A stretch of DNA of 64,000 nt from a virus. The notes beneath the pieces were generated by a model. That model saw only the letters and a list, made by a program, of their open reading frames with translations. It was not told the origin of the DNA and searched no databases. Shown here piece after piece: positions 17,428-26,227 of this stretch. Numbering within the stretch: position 1 is the stretch's first letter; the number at the start of each line of letters is the position of its first letter. Location of the stretch: the IMG/VR virus record IMGVR_UViG_3300037245_001167, positions 1 to 64,000 of that record. One strand, written 5' to 3'. The position numbers and the translations under genes are program-made.

Positions 17428-18101
17428 ACTCAGGTGATATCTGGAATTATGATCAATACGATTGGAGGAAATTCTATCCAGAAAAGATAGATTACATGCT
17501 TGATATTGGTGGGTGCGTTGGTGCCGCATCTGTATTCTTCAAGTCGATATGCCCAAGAGCACACGTAATATCAATAGAGCCGTGCATAGAAGATTATGAA
17601 CTTATGAAGGTATCGGCGGGAACGTGGGATGTTAGATGCTATAATATGGCATTGGGGAATGGCGAGAATCTATGTTTCGACAGGAAGGGCCGCAAGGGTC
17701 ATCGGTTTTATACCCAAGCAGAGAAGCGATGGTGGCCGGAGGAGCCGGAATACTTCGTGGAGAGCAGGACGCTTTCACAACTATTCAAGCATTTTAAGAT
17801 AAGGAAAAGGTACGTTATTAAAGTCGATGCAGAGGGTGGTGAGCGGTTTATTCTCGACGATAAGGATTGTATTGAAATCGTCAGGAATTCGGCCCAGTTC
17901 AATATCGAGATACACAGGGGCTTTGGTGGCGATAGAGAGCTGTGGCGTGACTGGTTTGCTCTATTCAAGGACACGCACAGAGTAGTAGGCAGAACGCTGG
18001 AAAGAGATGGGGCGAAGTCGTGTTTTGAGGATGTGGATATTCCAGGCACTCAATGGCGGGGCGAATATATCTTGCTAAGGAGAGGTCAAGATGGCACATA
18101 G
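17424..18101 (+). CDS. FkbM-family methyltransferase
   Basis: A 225-residue FkbM-type SAM methyltransferase, a family that O-methylates sugars and polyketides. YMLDIGGCVGAASVFF is motif I, ISIEPC the acidic end of strand 2, and VIKVDAEGGERFIL the family's conserved DxEG segment. ATG 17424 is coupled to the GT2 stop. It is a tandem paralogue of the gene at 18091 (alignable along the whole length), pointing to methylation of two positions or two sugars. Confidence 0.85.
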   Translation: MNSGDIWNYDQYDWRKFYPEKIDYMLDIGGCVGAASVFFKSICPRAHVISIEPCIEDYELMKVSAGTWDVRCYNMALGNGENLCFDRKGRKGHRFYTQAEKRWWPEEPEYFVESRTLSQLFKHFKIRKRYVIKVDAEGGERFILDDKDCIEIVRNSAQFNIEIHRGFGGDRELWRDWFALFKDTHRVVGRTLERDGAKSCFEDVDIPGTQWRGEYILLRRGQDGT

Positions 18102-18756
18102 AATCTGGCTGCATGATAGTTATTCGTTAAGGAAATATGGTCCGAAGACCATAGACTACTTCCTTGATATTGGTGGGTGTGTCGGTTGTACGTCTTTGAT
18201 GTTCAAGGTGATAGACCCGTATGCAAAGATTCGGTCGATTGAGCCGTGCAAAGAGGACTATGAAAAATTGAAACGGTTGGGCGATGAGTGGGGGTTTAGG
18301 ACTTATAACTTTGCGTTGGGTGATGGAAATAATATGTGTTTCGGTAGGCATCGTCAGGGTACGCACAAGTTCTATACCGAAGCTGATAAACAGTGGTGGC
18401 CGAAAGTACCGGAGTATTTTGTAGAGAGCAAAACGATTGCAGAGATATTTGAATATTTCCATATAAGAGCAAGGTATATTGTCAAAGTTGATTGTGAGGG
18501 TGGTGAGCGGTTTATCTTAAATGACGAGAAATCTATCCCTCTTATCGGTGGTGCGGTTCAGTTCAATATCGAACTTCATAAATTTGGCGGGGCAGTAGAA
18601 GCATGGACGGCATGGTTTGAAAATTTCAAGGATACTCACTGTCTGTATAAGCGAACCACTACAAGGGAACATGATGAGAAGGGTCAGGATATTTATCACG
18701 AAATCGATGCACCCGATAGCAATAACCAAAAGGAATATATGTTGGTGAAGAAATGA
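18091..18756 (+). CDS. FkbM-family methyltransferase, paralogue
   Basis: A 221-residue tandem paralogue of the previous gene: YFLDIGGCVGCTSLMF (motif I), RSIEPC, and IVKVDCEGGERFIL. It overlaps the upstream gene by 11 bases and the downstream one by ATGA. Probably O-methylates a sugar of the island's glycan. Confidence 0.85.
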   Translation: MAHRIWLHDSYSLRKYGPKTIDYFLDIGGCVGCTSLMFKVIDPYAKIRSIEPCKEDYEKLKRLGDEWGFRTYNFALGDGNNMCFGRHRQGTHKFYTEADKQWWPKVPEYFVESKTIAEIFEYFHIRARYIVKVDCEGGERFILNDEKSIPLIGGAVQFNIELHKFGGAVEAWTAWFENFKDTHCLYKRTTTREHDEKGQDIYHEIDAPDSNNQKEYMLVKK

Positions 18757-19478
18757 AGAATTGCCTGACAGCCAATGTGACTAAGAGTTCGCGGTACGGG
18801 CTGGACAAGATTAAAGTCCTGCTGGATGCCCAGATTCTAAATAGCTTGGATGTCGGGTGGCTGCCGAAGGACATTATCCTGACTACTAATTTCGATTATG
18901 ACCTCTATGGCGTTAAGGCTTATCAGATAGAGTTCAACCCACTATGCCCGACGGCCAGTAAGATGTATGGCGTTCGATATGCTTTGCAGGAATGTGATTC
19001 CCTATGGGCGCACGACCTCGACGCTTGGCAGAATATCTGGTTTGACCTTCCTGAAATGAAGGACGTTGCCGGGGCGACTTATAACGGCCACAAGTACAAC
19101 GGCGGTTCTATATTCTGGAAGAAGTCCGCTATGGATATAGTGGATAAGATTATAGAAATGCTGGAAGAGGAAGAAGCGACCTATGAGGAGAATGTCCTGA
19201 ACCGCGTCTTTAAGAAGAACAAGAGGGTGACGAAATTAAACTTCACCTACAATGTGGGCTGCTCGAATTATCGGCAGCGGTGGGGCGATAGCGATAAGGT
19301 TGATGGTCAAATTAAGGTTGCTCACTTCCATCCGTATAACCGGATTGCATGGGAGACACACGCCTTGGATAGATGTCATTTAGGGGTGAAGGGGATTAGC
19401 GACAGGCTTGAGTTTTTGCTGCGGTCACATTATTCGTTGGCGACCGAGCTGAAGGAGGCCGTATGCTTGACCAGTTAA
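18753..19478 (+). CDS. Glycosyltransferase-like protein with DxD motif
   Basis: A 241-residue protein. LWAHDLDAWQ (about residues 84-93) resembles the DxD metal site of GT-A folds, and KYNGGSIFWKKS and YNVGCSNYR are placed like acceptor-side motifs of GT8-like enzymes; HFHP near residue 191 could be the third metal ligand. Family assignment is tentative, but location in a run of glycan enzymes supports it. Confidence 0.55.
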   Translation: MKNCLTANVTKSSRYGLDKIKVLLDAQILNSLDVGWLPKDIILTTNFDYDLYGVKAYQIEFNPLCPTASKMYGVRYALQECDSLWAHDLDAWQNIWFDLPEMKDVAGATYNGHKYNGGSIFWKKSAMDIVDKIIEMLEEEEATYEENVLNRVFKKNKRVTKLNFTYNVGCSNYRQRWGDSDKVDGQIKVAHFHPYNRIAWETHALDRCHLGVKGISDRLEFLLRSHYSLATELKEAVCLTS

Positions 19479-19783
19479 ATCCTATATGTGAGCGATGCGG
19501 CAAATGCTGTGATGGCTATACCTTCTGGATGACTAACCGGAGTTATGACGATGACCCTCAAGGTATCAAGAAGCTGATAGAATTTCATGGCCTTAGAACT
19601 ATGAAGAATAGCAAAGGCGAAATGGGGATACATATCCCATCGAAGTGCATTAATCTTGAAATGGTAGATGGTAAGCCGTTCTGCAAAATACATGATACCA
19701 GGCCGGGCGTATGCCGGAACTATTTTTGCGAGAAAGTAATAGCAAAAGCATTACAGGGGGTTGCTAATGGCCTTTGCATTTAA
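19463..19783 (+). CDS. YkgJ-type CxxCxxCC metal-binding protein
   Basis: A 106-residue protein with CERCGKCC at residues 9-16 and later Cys in FCKIHDTRPGVCRNYFC, the Cys pattern of the YkgJ/Fe-S or zinc-chelating family. The biochemical role of these proteins is uncertain; they often accompany modification enzymes. It overlaps the gene upstream by 16 bases and the giant Ser/His protein downstream by 17, so it is tightly linked to both. Confidence 0.8.
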   Translation: MLDQLNPICERCGKCCDGYTFWMTNRSYDDDPQGIKKLIEFHGLRTMKNSKGEMGIHIPSKCINLEMVDGKPFCKIHDTRPGVCRNYFCEKVIAKALQGVANGLCI

Positions 19784-22700
19784 TGCCGGAGATGCTGTTT
19801 CAGGTGATAGCTCTGCTAATCCCGTGCAGTTTTTATATACGACCGGGGCGAACAGCAGGCTTGTCGTGCTTACGCTGAGCTTCCATACAAATGGTTCCAC
19901 AGGTTCTACTGGTGCTCCTACCTATAATGGCAACCCTATGGCGGAGTGCGGGGTGACGCAAACTTCCGCCGAGGGTGCAACTGAAATATGGTATTATTTA
20001 ACACCGGATTCCGAAGTAGAGAGACAGATTAGCATACCCAATGGCAATGCCAACAATATCAGGTATTCATGCAGCGATTTTACTCACGCTACGGCTACGG
20101 CAGTAATGTTTGATAGTGATACCCTGAGTGACGGCAACGCGGCCGATGTGGTAGCTACGGTAACGGCAGTGCCTGACGGATCGGCCTGCGTCAGTTGTAT
20201 GGTACACGGAGAGAAGGATCAGTTTGCTTCTGTGAGTGGTTGTACTTCATTATTAGGTACGCCGAGCGTTGATGAAGGTAGCGTACAAACGGGAGCTGCT
20301 TATTCAATACAATCAGGCACCGGCGATGAAACCCATACATACACAAGCGGCGGTTCTGCCGACGACTACAATTATCACATGGGAGCGTGGGAGGAACTCG
20401 AACCTTCATCCAGTCATAGTTCAAGTAGTCATTCGAGTAGCAGTAGCTCAGTATCATCGAGTCATTCAAGCAGTTCGCATAGTTCGTCGAGCCACAGTTC
20501 AAGCAGTAGTTCTGTATCATCCAGTCACTCAAGTAGCCATAGCAGTTCATCTCATTCGAGTTCGAGTAGTTCGGTATCAAGCTCCAGCAGTTCAGTGTCA
20601 AGCTCCAGCAGTTCGGTATCATCGAGTCATAGTGCCAGTCCTGATGCAGATGAATTTCTCATTACAGATGAACTTACAAGTTTTATAGGTGCAGGATATC
20701 GTTTTCAGCGTAAACTTGCCAGAACTTCCAATGGTGATTTACATTGTGTTTATACCAGGAATGACGGAACAGAAGAACAATTATATTATAGCAAATCAGT
20801 TGATGATGGTGAGAATTGGTCGGAAACAAAATTAACATCAGAAGCATCGGGACAGCCTCAGCAAACTCCTGGTATAGCAATTGATTCAAGTGATACTCTA
20901 CACGTTATATGGTCAGGCCAGACACCAAGTTCTACTACATTTAACCAAATTCGATATATGTATAACGATGGCAGTTGGAGTGGTATTACTGAAATAACGA
21001 CAACTTCCGAGGGGGATTCCTCGCAAGTTTTTCCATCAATCGCTGTTGATTCAAGTGATAATCTGCATGTATGTTGGCAGGGCAAACCGGAAGATCCTCC
21101 CGAAAATGGTTACACACAGATTAGATATATAAAAAACGATGGTTCGTGGGGTTCGATACAGGAATTGACCACAGACACGGCTTATAACCAGTTGGTTCCG
21201 CAAATATCAGTTGCCCCAAATAATAATATTCATATCGTTTTTTACGGCAAACATAGCGGTTCTACTGTCTATAATCAAGTAAGACACTTAGTTTATACAG
21301 GTTCATGGCAAGCTATCGACAACGTAACGTCTGCTTCTGTTAATAATGCCGACCCATGTATGGCAATAGATTCTTCGGGTGACCTACATTTGGTTTACTG
21401 GAAAGCATCATCAATCCAATACCAAAAGTATGACGGCTCATGGAGTGGTGAAACAGAAATTGCCGATGCCACTTATGCTCAACTTGACCCAGGCATTGCC
21501 ATTGATGCTGGTGATAATCTGTATGTCACATGGGAAGGCAAACATGCTGCTTCTATTACGAAATATCAAGTTGGCTACAGATATTATGATGGTGACTGGG
21601 ATGCTGCTATTGAGTGGCTGACGAACCCCAGTGACGAAAATCGTGTTCCAAATTTGATATGGGCATACCACCCTATCGTATTCGGGGCAAGAACGAATCT
21701 GCCCAAAACTGGATATGCCTTTATTCATAGTTACGAGGGTGATGGTGTAGTTTCAGCATACTATTTTCCCAGCGGCGATTTGACATGGGATGCAGAAGGA
21801 TCGAGTAGTCACAGTTCATCCAGTCATTCAAGCTCCAGCCATAGTTCGAGTTCCAGTTCGGTGAGTTCCAGCCATTCAAGTTCTTCGCATAGTTCATCGA
21901 GCCATAGTTCAAGTAGCCATTCAAGTTCGAGTAGTTCGGTATCCAGCAGTCATTCGAGCAGTTCGCATAGCAGCAGCAGTTCTTCGGACGCTGGGGCATC
22001 AAGTTCCCATTCAAGTTCTTCTCATAGCTCTTCGAGCCACAGCTCCAGTAGTAGTTCGGTATCATCGAGTCACAGTAGCTCATCCCATTCGAGTTCGAGC
22101 CATAGTTCATCCAGTCATAGTTCCAGCAGTAGTTCAGTAAGCTCAAGCCATAGCAGCTCGTCTCATTCAAGTTCGAGTCACTCAAGTTCTTCTCATAGCA
22201 GTAGCAGCTCGTCGGTGTCGAGTAGCCATAGTTCAAGCTCGCACAGTTCTTCATCACATTCAAGTTCGAGCCATTCAAGTAGCAGCTCGTCGGTTAGTAG
22301 CTCGCATTCAAGTAGCAGCCACAGTAGTTCTTCTCACAGTTCAAGTTCGCATTCGAGTTCGTCCAGCTCAGTATCCAGCAGCCATAGTTCGAGCAGCAGT
22401 TCGGATATTCCGCTATCAAGTTCCCATTCAAGTTCGTCGCACAGTAGTTCGAGTCATTCAAGTTCTTCGCATTCGAGTAGCTCGCACAGTTCGAGTAGTA
22501 GTTCAGTATCATCGAGCCATAGTTCAAGTTCACATAGTAGCAGCAGTCATTCGAGTTCGAGCCATTCGAGTAGCAGCAGTTCGGTTTCAAGTTCTCATTC
22601 AAGCTCATCGCATTCAAGCAGTAGCCATAGTAGTTCGTCACATTCAAGTTCAAGTAGTTCGGTTTCAAGTTCTCATAGTTCGTCCAGCCACAGCTCAAGC

Positions 22701-23864
22701 TCAAGTTCAAGTCATTCGAGCAGCAGTCATTCATCGTCCAGTCATAGCTCAAGTAGTAGTTCGGTTTCGTCGAGTCACTCAAGCAGCAGTTCGTCTGATA
22801 CACCACTGTCATCGTCACATTCAAGTTCATCGCAATCGAGTAGCCATAGTAGTTCGAGCAGCTCGGTATCCAGTAGTCATAGCTCAAGTTCTCATTCGAG
22901 TTCTTCGCACTCAAGTTCCAGTAGTTCGGTATCGTCCTCACATTCGAGTTCGTCAAGTTCGGTATCAAGCAGTCACAGCTCCAGCAGTAGTTCGGTATCC
23001 AGTAGCCATAGTTCAAGTAGCAGTTCGGTATCGTCGAGCCACAGCTCATCGAGTCATAGCTCAAGTTCTCATTCGAGTTCTTCCAGTTCTGTTTCCAGCA
23101 GCCATAGCTCTTCCAGTAGTTCAGTATCGTCTTCGCATTCGAGTTCGAGCAGTTCTGTATCTTCCTCGCACAGTAGTTCTTCGCATAGCAGCTCGTCTCA
23201 TTCTTCGAGTAGCCATTCAAGCTCAAGCAGTTCGGTTTCGAGTTCCCATTCAAGTTCGAGTCACTCCAGTTCCAGCAGTTCAGTATCTTCGAGTCACTCA
23301 AGTTCGAGCCACAGTTCATCGAGCCACAGTTCGTCCAGCCATAGCTCATCAAGTTCTTCGGTATCGTCGAGTCATAGCAGTAGCAGCAGTTCAGTATCAA
23401 GCAGCCACAGCAGTAGCAGTTCGTCAGATACCCCGCTAAGTTCTCATAGCTCAAGCAGCCACAGCAGTTCGAGTCATAGTTCATCGAGTAGTTCTGTATC
23501 GAGCAGCCATTCTTCGAGCAGCCATTCGAGTTCGTCACACAGTAGTTCGTCTCACAGTTCCAGTTCTCATTCAAGTTCGAGCAGTTCAATATCATCCAGT
23601 CATTCGAGTTCGTCGCACAGTTCCAGCAGCAGCTCGGTTTCGAGCAGTCATTCGAGCAGTAGTCACAGTTCCAGTAGTCATAGTTCAAGTTCTCACAGTT
23701 CAAGTTCACATTCGAGTTCTTCACATTCGAGTTCAAGTAGCTCTACGGGCTTCCTGTATGGGCTATTGTTTGTCAATGATACCAATTCGGAATTAAGTAT
23801 TCATGACGACCATTCGTTATTAAGTGTATTTGCAAACCAATCAATATTAAGCGTGGTGGCATAA
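19767..23864 (+). CDS. Giant Ser/His-repeat virion protein with propeller domain
   Basis: A 1365-residue protein. I choose ATG 19767, with AGGGGG at 19755-19760, over a TTG two codons earlier. Order: residues 1-213 beta-sandwich-like domain; 214-290 first Ser/His repeat; about 296-677 a repeated (I/V)DSSDNLHV...W..K units domain resembling a sialidase/BNR-like beta-propeller; 679-1326 a 648-residue Ser/His repeat; last 39 residues with three SxLS(V/I) units. The repeat is built of HSSSS and SVSSS blocks with DIPL, DTPL and DAGA breaks. Likely a virion fibre or spike with flexible, possibly O-glycosylated stalks. It ends the glycan-island operon. Confidence 0.75.
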   Translation: MAFAFNAGDAVSGDSSANPVQFLYTTGANSRLVVLTLSFHTNGSTGSTGAPTYNGNPMAECGVTQTSAEGATEIWYYLTPDSEVERQISIPNGNANNIRYSCSDFTHATATAVMFDSDTLSDGNAADVVATVTAVPDGSACVSCMVHGEKDQFASVSGCTSLLGTPSVDEGSVQTGAAYSIQSGTGDETHTYTSGGSADDYNYHMGAWEELEPSSSHSSSSHSSSSSSVSSSHSSSSHSSSSHSSSSSSVSSSHSSSHSSSSHSSSSSSVSSSSSSVSSSSSSVSSSHSASPDADEFLITDELTSFIGAGYRFQRKLARTSNGDLHCVYTRNDGTEEQLYYSKSVDDGENWSETKLTSEASGQPQQTPGIAIDSSDTLHVIWSGQTPSSTTFNQIRYMYNDGSWSGITEITTTSEGDSSQVFPSIAVDSSDNLHVCWQGKPEDPPENGYTQIRYIKNDGSWGSIQELTTDTAYNQLVPQISVAPNNNIHIVFYGKHSGSTVYNQVRHLVYTGSWQAIDNVTSASVNNADPCMAIDSSGDLHLVYWKASSIQYQKYDGSWSGETEIADATYAQLDPGIAIDAGDNLYVTWEGKHAASITKYQVGYRYYDGDWDAAIEWLTNPSDENRVPNLIWAYHPIVFGARTNLPKTGYAFIHSYEGDGVVSAYYFPSGDLTWDAEGSSSHSSSSHSSSSHSSSSSSVSSSHSSSSHSSSSHSSSSHSSSSSSVSSSHSSSSHSSSSSSDAGASSSHSSSSHSSSSHSSSSSSVSSSHSSSSHSSSSHSSSSHSSSSSSVSSSHSSSSHSSSSHSSSSHSSSSSSVSSSHSSSSHSSSSHSSSSHSSSSSSVSSSHSSSSHSSSSHSSSSHSSSSSSVSSSHSSSSSSDIPLSSSHSSSSHSSSSHSSSSHSSSSHSSSSSSVSSSHSSSSHSSSSHSSSSHSSSSSSVSSSHSSSSHSSSSHSSSSHSSSSSSVSSSHSSSSHSSSSSSSHSSSSHSSSSHSSSSSSVSSSHSSSSSSDTPLSSSHSSSSQSSSHSSSSSSVSSSHSSSSHSSSSHSSSSSSVSSSHSSSSSSVSSSHSSSSSSVSSSHSSSSSSVSSSHSSSSHSSSSHSSSSSSVSSSHSSSSSSVSSSHSSSSSSVSSSHSSSSHSSSSHSSSSHSSSSSSVSSSHSSSSHSSSSSSVSSSHSSSSHSSSSHSSSSHSSSSSSVSSSHSSSSSSVSSSHSSSSSSDTPLSSHSSSSHSSSSHSSSSSSVSSSHSSSSHSSSSHSSSSHSSSSHSSSSSSISSSHSSSSHSSSSSSVSSSHSSSSHSSSSHSSSSHSSSSHSSSSHSSSSSSTGFLYGLLFVNDTNSELSIHDDHSLLSVFANQSILSVVA
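20406..20635 (+). repeat. Ser/His repeat linker 1
   Basis: About 77 codons of HSSSS and SVSSS blocks joining the N-terminal domain to the propeller domain. All six Ser codons are mixed, so the protein repeats while the DNA does not. Confidence 0.9.
21801..23744 (+). repeat. Long Ser/His repeat stalk
   Basis: 648 codons almost entirely of Ser with His roughly every fifth residue and Val (once Ile) in SSSVSSSH blocks, interrupted by short DAGA, DIPL and DTPL breaks that follow an SSSSSS run. Ser is spelled with AGT, AGC, TCA, TCG, TCC and TCT in shuffled order, so the repeat is maintained at the protein level. Confidence 0.95.
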
Positions 23865-23866
23865 TT

Positions 23867-24388
23867 ATGGCATATTTAATAGGTGACACAATAAGATTAA
23901 AGGCGACGATAATGAACCTCGATGATATCGAAGCGGCTCCGGCGGCTATCGACCTGACAATCTATCGAGAAGATGGAGAAACAAAGCTGTTGGTCGAAGA
24001 GGCTGGTACGCTCGAAGGAGGTACTACGGCCCAGTATTATGTCGATTGGACGATATCGGCTGAAAGCTATACCGTCGCGTTCGATTCCGGCAATGAGCTT
24101 AATCCGATAGAGGCTGGCGACAATCTAACAGGGTCAGTTGCCGGTGTAGCTCTTTGCTATGCCATTGAATATCTAACGGCGGCTACCGGAACGATAACGT
24201 ATATCGGAACGTCAAGTCAGTTCGTGAATCTCGAAACCATTACAGGTGGCGGCAATACAGTCGCGGTTGTAGGCACGCCGGCAGCAAGCACCGATTATCT
24301 GGCGGAAGCCGAGACATTGATAGCCGTATGGTCATGGACAGGCCCGCACTTAAAGAGAATCGATTTTGAGGCAATACCAGAGGTTTAA
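23867..24388 (+). CDS. Ig-like beta-sandwich virion protein
   Basis: A 173-residue protein. The start YLIGDTIRLKATIMNLDD with IDLTIYREDGETKLL and YYVDWTI recalls small Ig-like phage head/tail-fibre domains. It begins two bases after the giant gene, suggesting co-expression. Role inferred. Confidence 0.55.
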   Translation: MAYLIGDTIRLKATIMNLDDIEAAPAAIDLTIYREDGETKLLVEEAGTLEGGTTAQYYVDWTISAESYTVAFDSGNELNPIEAGDNLTGSVAGVALCYAIEYLTAATGTITYIGTSSQFVNLETITGGGNTVAVVGTPAASTDYLAEAETLIAVWSWTGPHLKRIDFEAIPEV

Positions 24389-24392
24389 TATT

Positions 24393-24938
24393 ATGGCAAT
24401 ACAATCACCAATAACACTTGACGAAATGAAAGACCACCTGCGGATTACGCATACGGACGATGATCAGTACATCAATGCTTTATGTCTGGCGGCGACGTCG
24501 TGGGCGGAGAAGTTTCAGAACAGAACTTACGTTAAGCGGCCGAGAACAATGGTGCTCGATAAATTCCCAATGATTATCAGGCCAAAGTACCCGCCTTTAA
24601 TATCGGTGACGAGTATTGTTTACATTGATATTGACGGCGCAGAACAGACGCTCGCTGCCTCTGAATACCGGGTGGATACAGTAACAGAGCCTGGCAGGAT
24701 AACAGAGGCATACGAAGTCACGTGGCCGGATATCAGGAACGTTACAAACGCCGTGACGATTACTTACGTTGCCGGGTACGGTACGGAAGCGAAAGTGCCT
24801 GACGAAGTTAAGGCGGCGATAAAGCTGATGGTCGGCCATCTATACGAGCATCGTGAGGCGGTCAGCGAAATCGATATGGTGAAGGTGCCACTTTCGGTTG
24901 AGCATCTTCTATGGCTGGAGAAACTGGTGCTGGTATGA
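24393..24938 (+). CDS. Head-tail connector (HK97 gp6 / phiE125 gp8 type)
   Basis: A 181-residue adaptor that should sit under the portal. ITLDEMKDHLRITHTDDDQY and AATSWAEKFQNRTYV followed by a beta region and VPDEVKAAIKLMVGHLYEHRE match the connector family. I choose ATG 24393, not an earlier in-frame start inside the upstream gene. It overlaps the next gene by ATGA. Confidence 0.88.
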   Translation: MAIQSPITLDEMKDHLRITHTDDDQYINALCLAATSWAEKFQNRTYVKRPRTMVLDKFPMIIRPKYPPLISVTSIVYIDIDGAEQTLAASEYRVDTVTEPGRITEAYEVTWPDIRNVTNAVTITYVAGYGTEAKVPDEVKAAIKLMVGHLYEHREAVSEIDMVKVPLSVEHLLWLEKLVLV

Positions 24939-25270
24939 GAATCGGAAAACTGAGACACAAAATAGAGTTGCAGAGTTATACGACGACTCCCGATGCCGTC
25001 GGTCATCCGGTAAAGACATGGACAACCCACTCAACTGTATGGGCGTGGGTAAGGCCGATGTCCGGCCGGGAGGTAATGAACTCCCAGCAGCCGGTCGGTG
25101 AGATAACGCACAAGGTGACGATCCGGTATAACGATACGATAGTAGTTACGAACAGAATCAAATTTTATGATACAAAGAGGAAAGTTACACGGTATTTCGA
25201 TATCAATTTCCCCGGCAATTACGATGAGCGGAATGTGTTTATGGAAATTATGTGTAAGGAAAAATTGTAA
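24935..25270 (+). CDS. Head-tail adaptor (SPP1 gp16-like)
   Basis: A 111-residue head-closure protein: MRIGKLRHKIELQ then TWTTHSTVWAWVRPMSGREV fits the phage head-tail joining family. ATG 24935 overlaps the connector stop; an earlier in-frame ATG would overlap more. The next gene starts within its stop codon (TAATG). Confidence 0.87.
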   Translation: MRIGKLRHKIELQSYTTTPDAVGHPVKTWTTHSTVWAWVRPMSGREVMNSQQPVGEITHKVTIRYNDTIVVTNRIKFYDTKRKVTRYFDINFPGNYDERNVFMEIMCKEKL

Positions 25271-25800
25271 TGGCTGACATGATTCAAATGAAAATTGAGA
25301 ACGCACAGTTGGTACAGAATGCCCTGAACGCATTTGCAAAGAAGGTATCTACAAAGATTGTACGCAAGGGCGTTCGGGCGGCTTGGACTCCACTGCTGAA
25401 AAGAGCTAAAGCGAACGCAAGGGCATTAGATCGCGGAAGAACCAAACAGAAAAAGAGCAAAAGGATGGGACATTTAATTGCGGTAGCTTTGATATTACAA
25501 CCATTCAAAAGACAGCGGCCGAACCAGTACGGGATGAAGGTGTGGATGAACCCAAAGAAGTCAGAACAATTTGTAGTGGATTCGCCAAGAACCGGCAATC
25601 GTAATTACATCCCGGCTGCAATTGAATATGGGCACGCATTCCCAGGCAGGGGAGCTGGGCCGGGCGGTGGCGCTCCGAAAGACGTAGCGGCCAAGCCATT
25701 CATGCGTCCGGCATTGGATGTAACTTTACCGGCAGCTCCCAAGATATTCGAGCGGCATTTAGTCCATGCCATCCATGAGGAAAACGCTAAAAGAAGGTGA
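25270..25800 (+). CDS. HK97 gp10-like neck/tail-completion protein
   Basis: A 176-residue protein of the HK97 gp10 family: an N-terminal helix, a basic stretch, NYIPAAIEYGH and the typical AKPFMRPALD near the C-terminus. Order between adaptor and tail-terminator genes matches the standard siphovirus neck module. Confidence 0.87.
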   Translation: MADMIQMKIENAQLVQNALNAFAKKVSTKIVRKGVRAAWTPLLKRAKANARALDRGRTKQKKSKRMGHLIAVALILQPFKRQRPNQYGMKVWMNPKKSEQFVVDSPRTGNRNYIPAAIEYGHAFPGRGAGPGGGAPKDVAAKPFMRPALDVTLPAAPKIFERHLVHAIHEENAKRR

Positions 25801-25803
25801 TCT

Positions 25804-26205
25804 ATGATATCGGAAGCAATATATAGTCTGTTGGTAAATAATACCTCAATAACCGATTTGGTAAGCAATCGAATCTATCCGATGATTCGCAATCAGAAGA
25901 GTGGCTTACCTGCGATAACATATCAGGTCATTAGTGGTGTTAGAAACTATGACCTTACTGGGCCGAATGGATTGGTCGAAAGCCGGATACAAGTAAACTG
26001 TTTTGCCGATGACCCACTTGAGGCGGGTGAATTGGCTGCCGTAGTCAGAGCGGCACTTAACGGGCATCGTGGTGGTGCGGCGGGTGTGCATATTGAGACG
26101 ATGCTATTAGAAGATCAAGGCGAGCTGCCGTTTATCGATCCAGAAAATGAGGACCAAAACGTATTTGCAAAAATGATGGATTTTTATGTGTTGTATAAAG
26201 AGTAA
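25804..26205 (+). CDS. Tail terminator / tail completion (DUF3168-like)
   Basis: A 133-residue protein. LPAITYQVISG, LVESRIQVNCFADDPLEAGELAAVV and the C-terminal QNVFAKMMDFYVLY match the DUF3168/gp17-type tail terminator. It should cap the tail tube at its head-proximal end. Confidence 0.83.
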   Translation: MISEAIYSLLVNNTSITDLVSNRIYPMIRNQKSGLPAITYQVISGVRNYDLTGPNGLVESRIQVNCFADDPLEAGELAAVVRAALNGHRGGAAGVHIETMLLEDQGELPFIDPENEDQNVFAKMMDFYVLYKE

Positions 26206-26227
26206 ATAATTTTGAAAGGGTAACACA

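Noticed and set aside
22294-23736. Long minus-strand open frames antisense to the Ser/His stalk (also near 20191-20622 and 21721-22278)
   Set aside because: Ser and His codons read backwards rarely give stops, so open antisense frames arise for free. The proteins are Asn/Tyr/Cys-rich nonsense, without ribosome sites.
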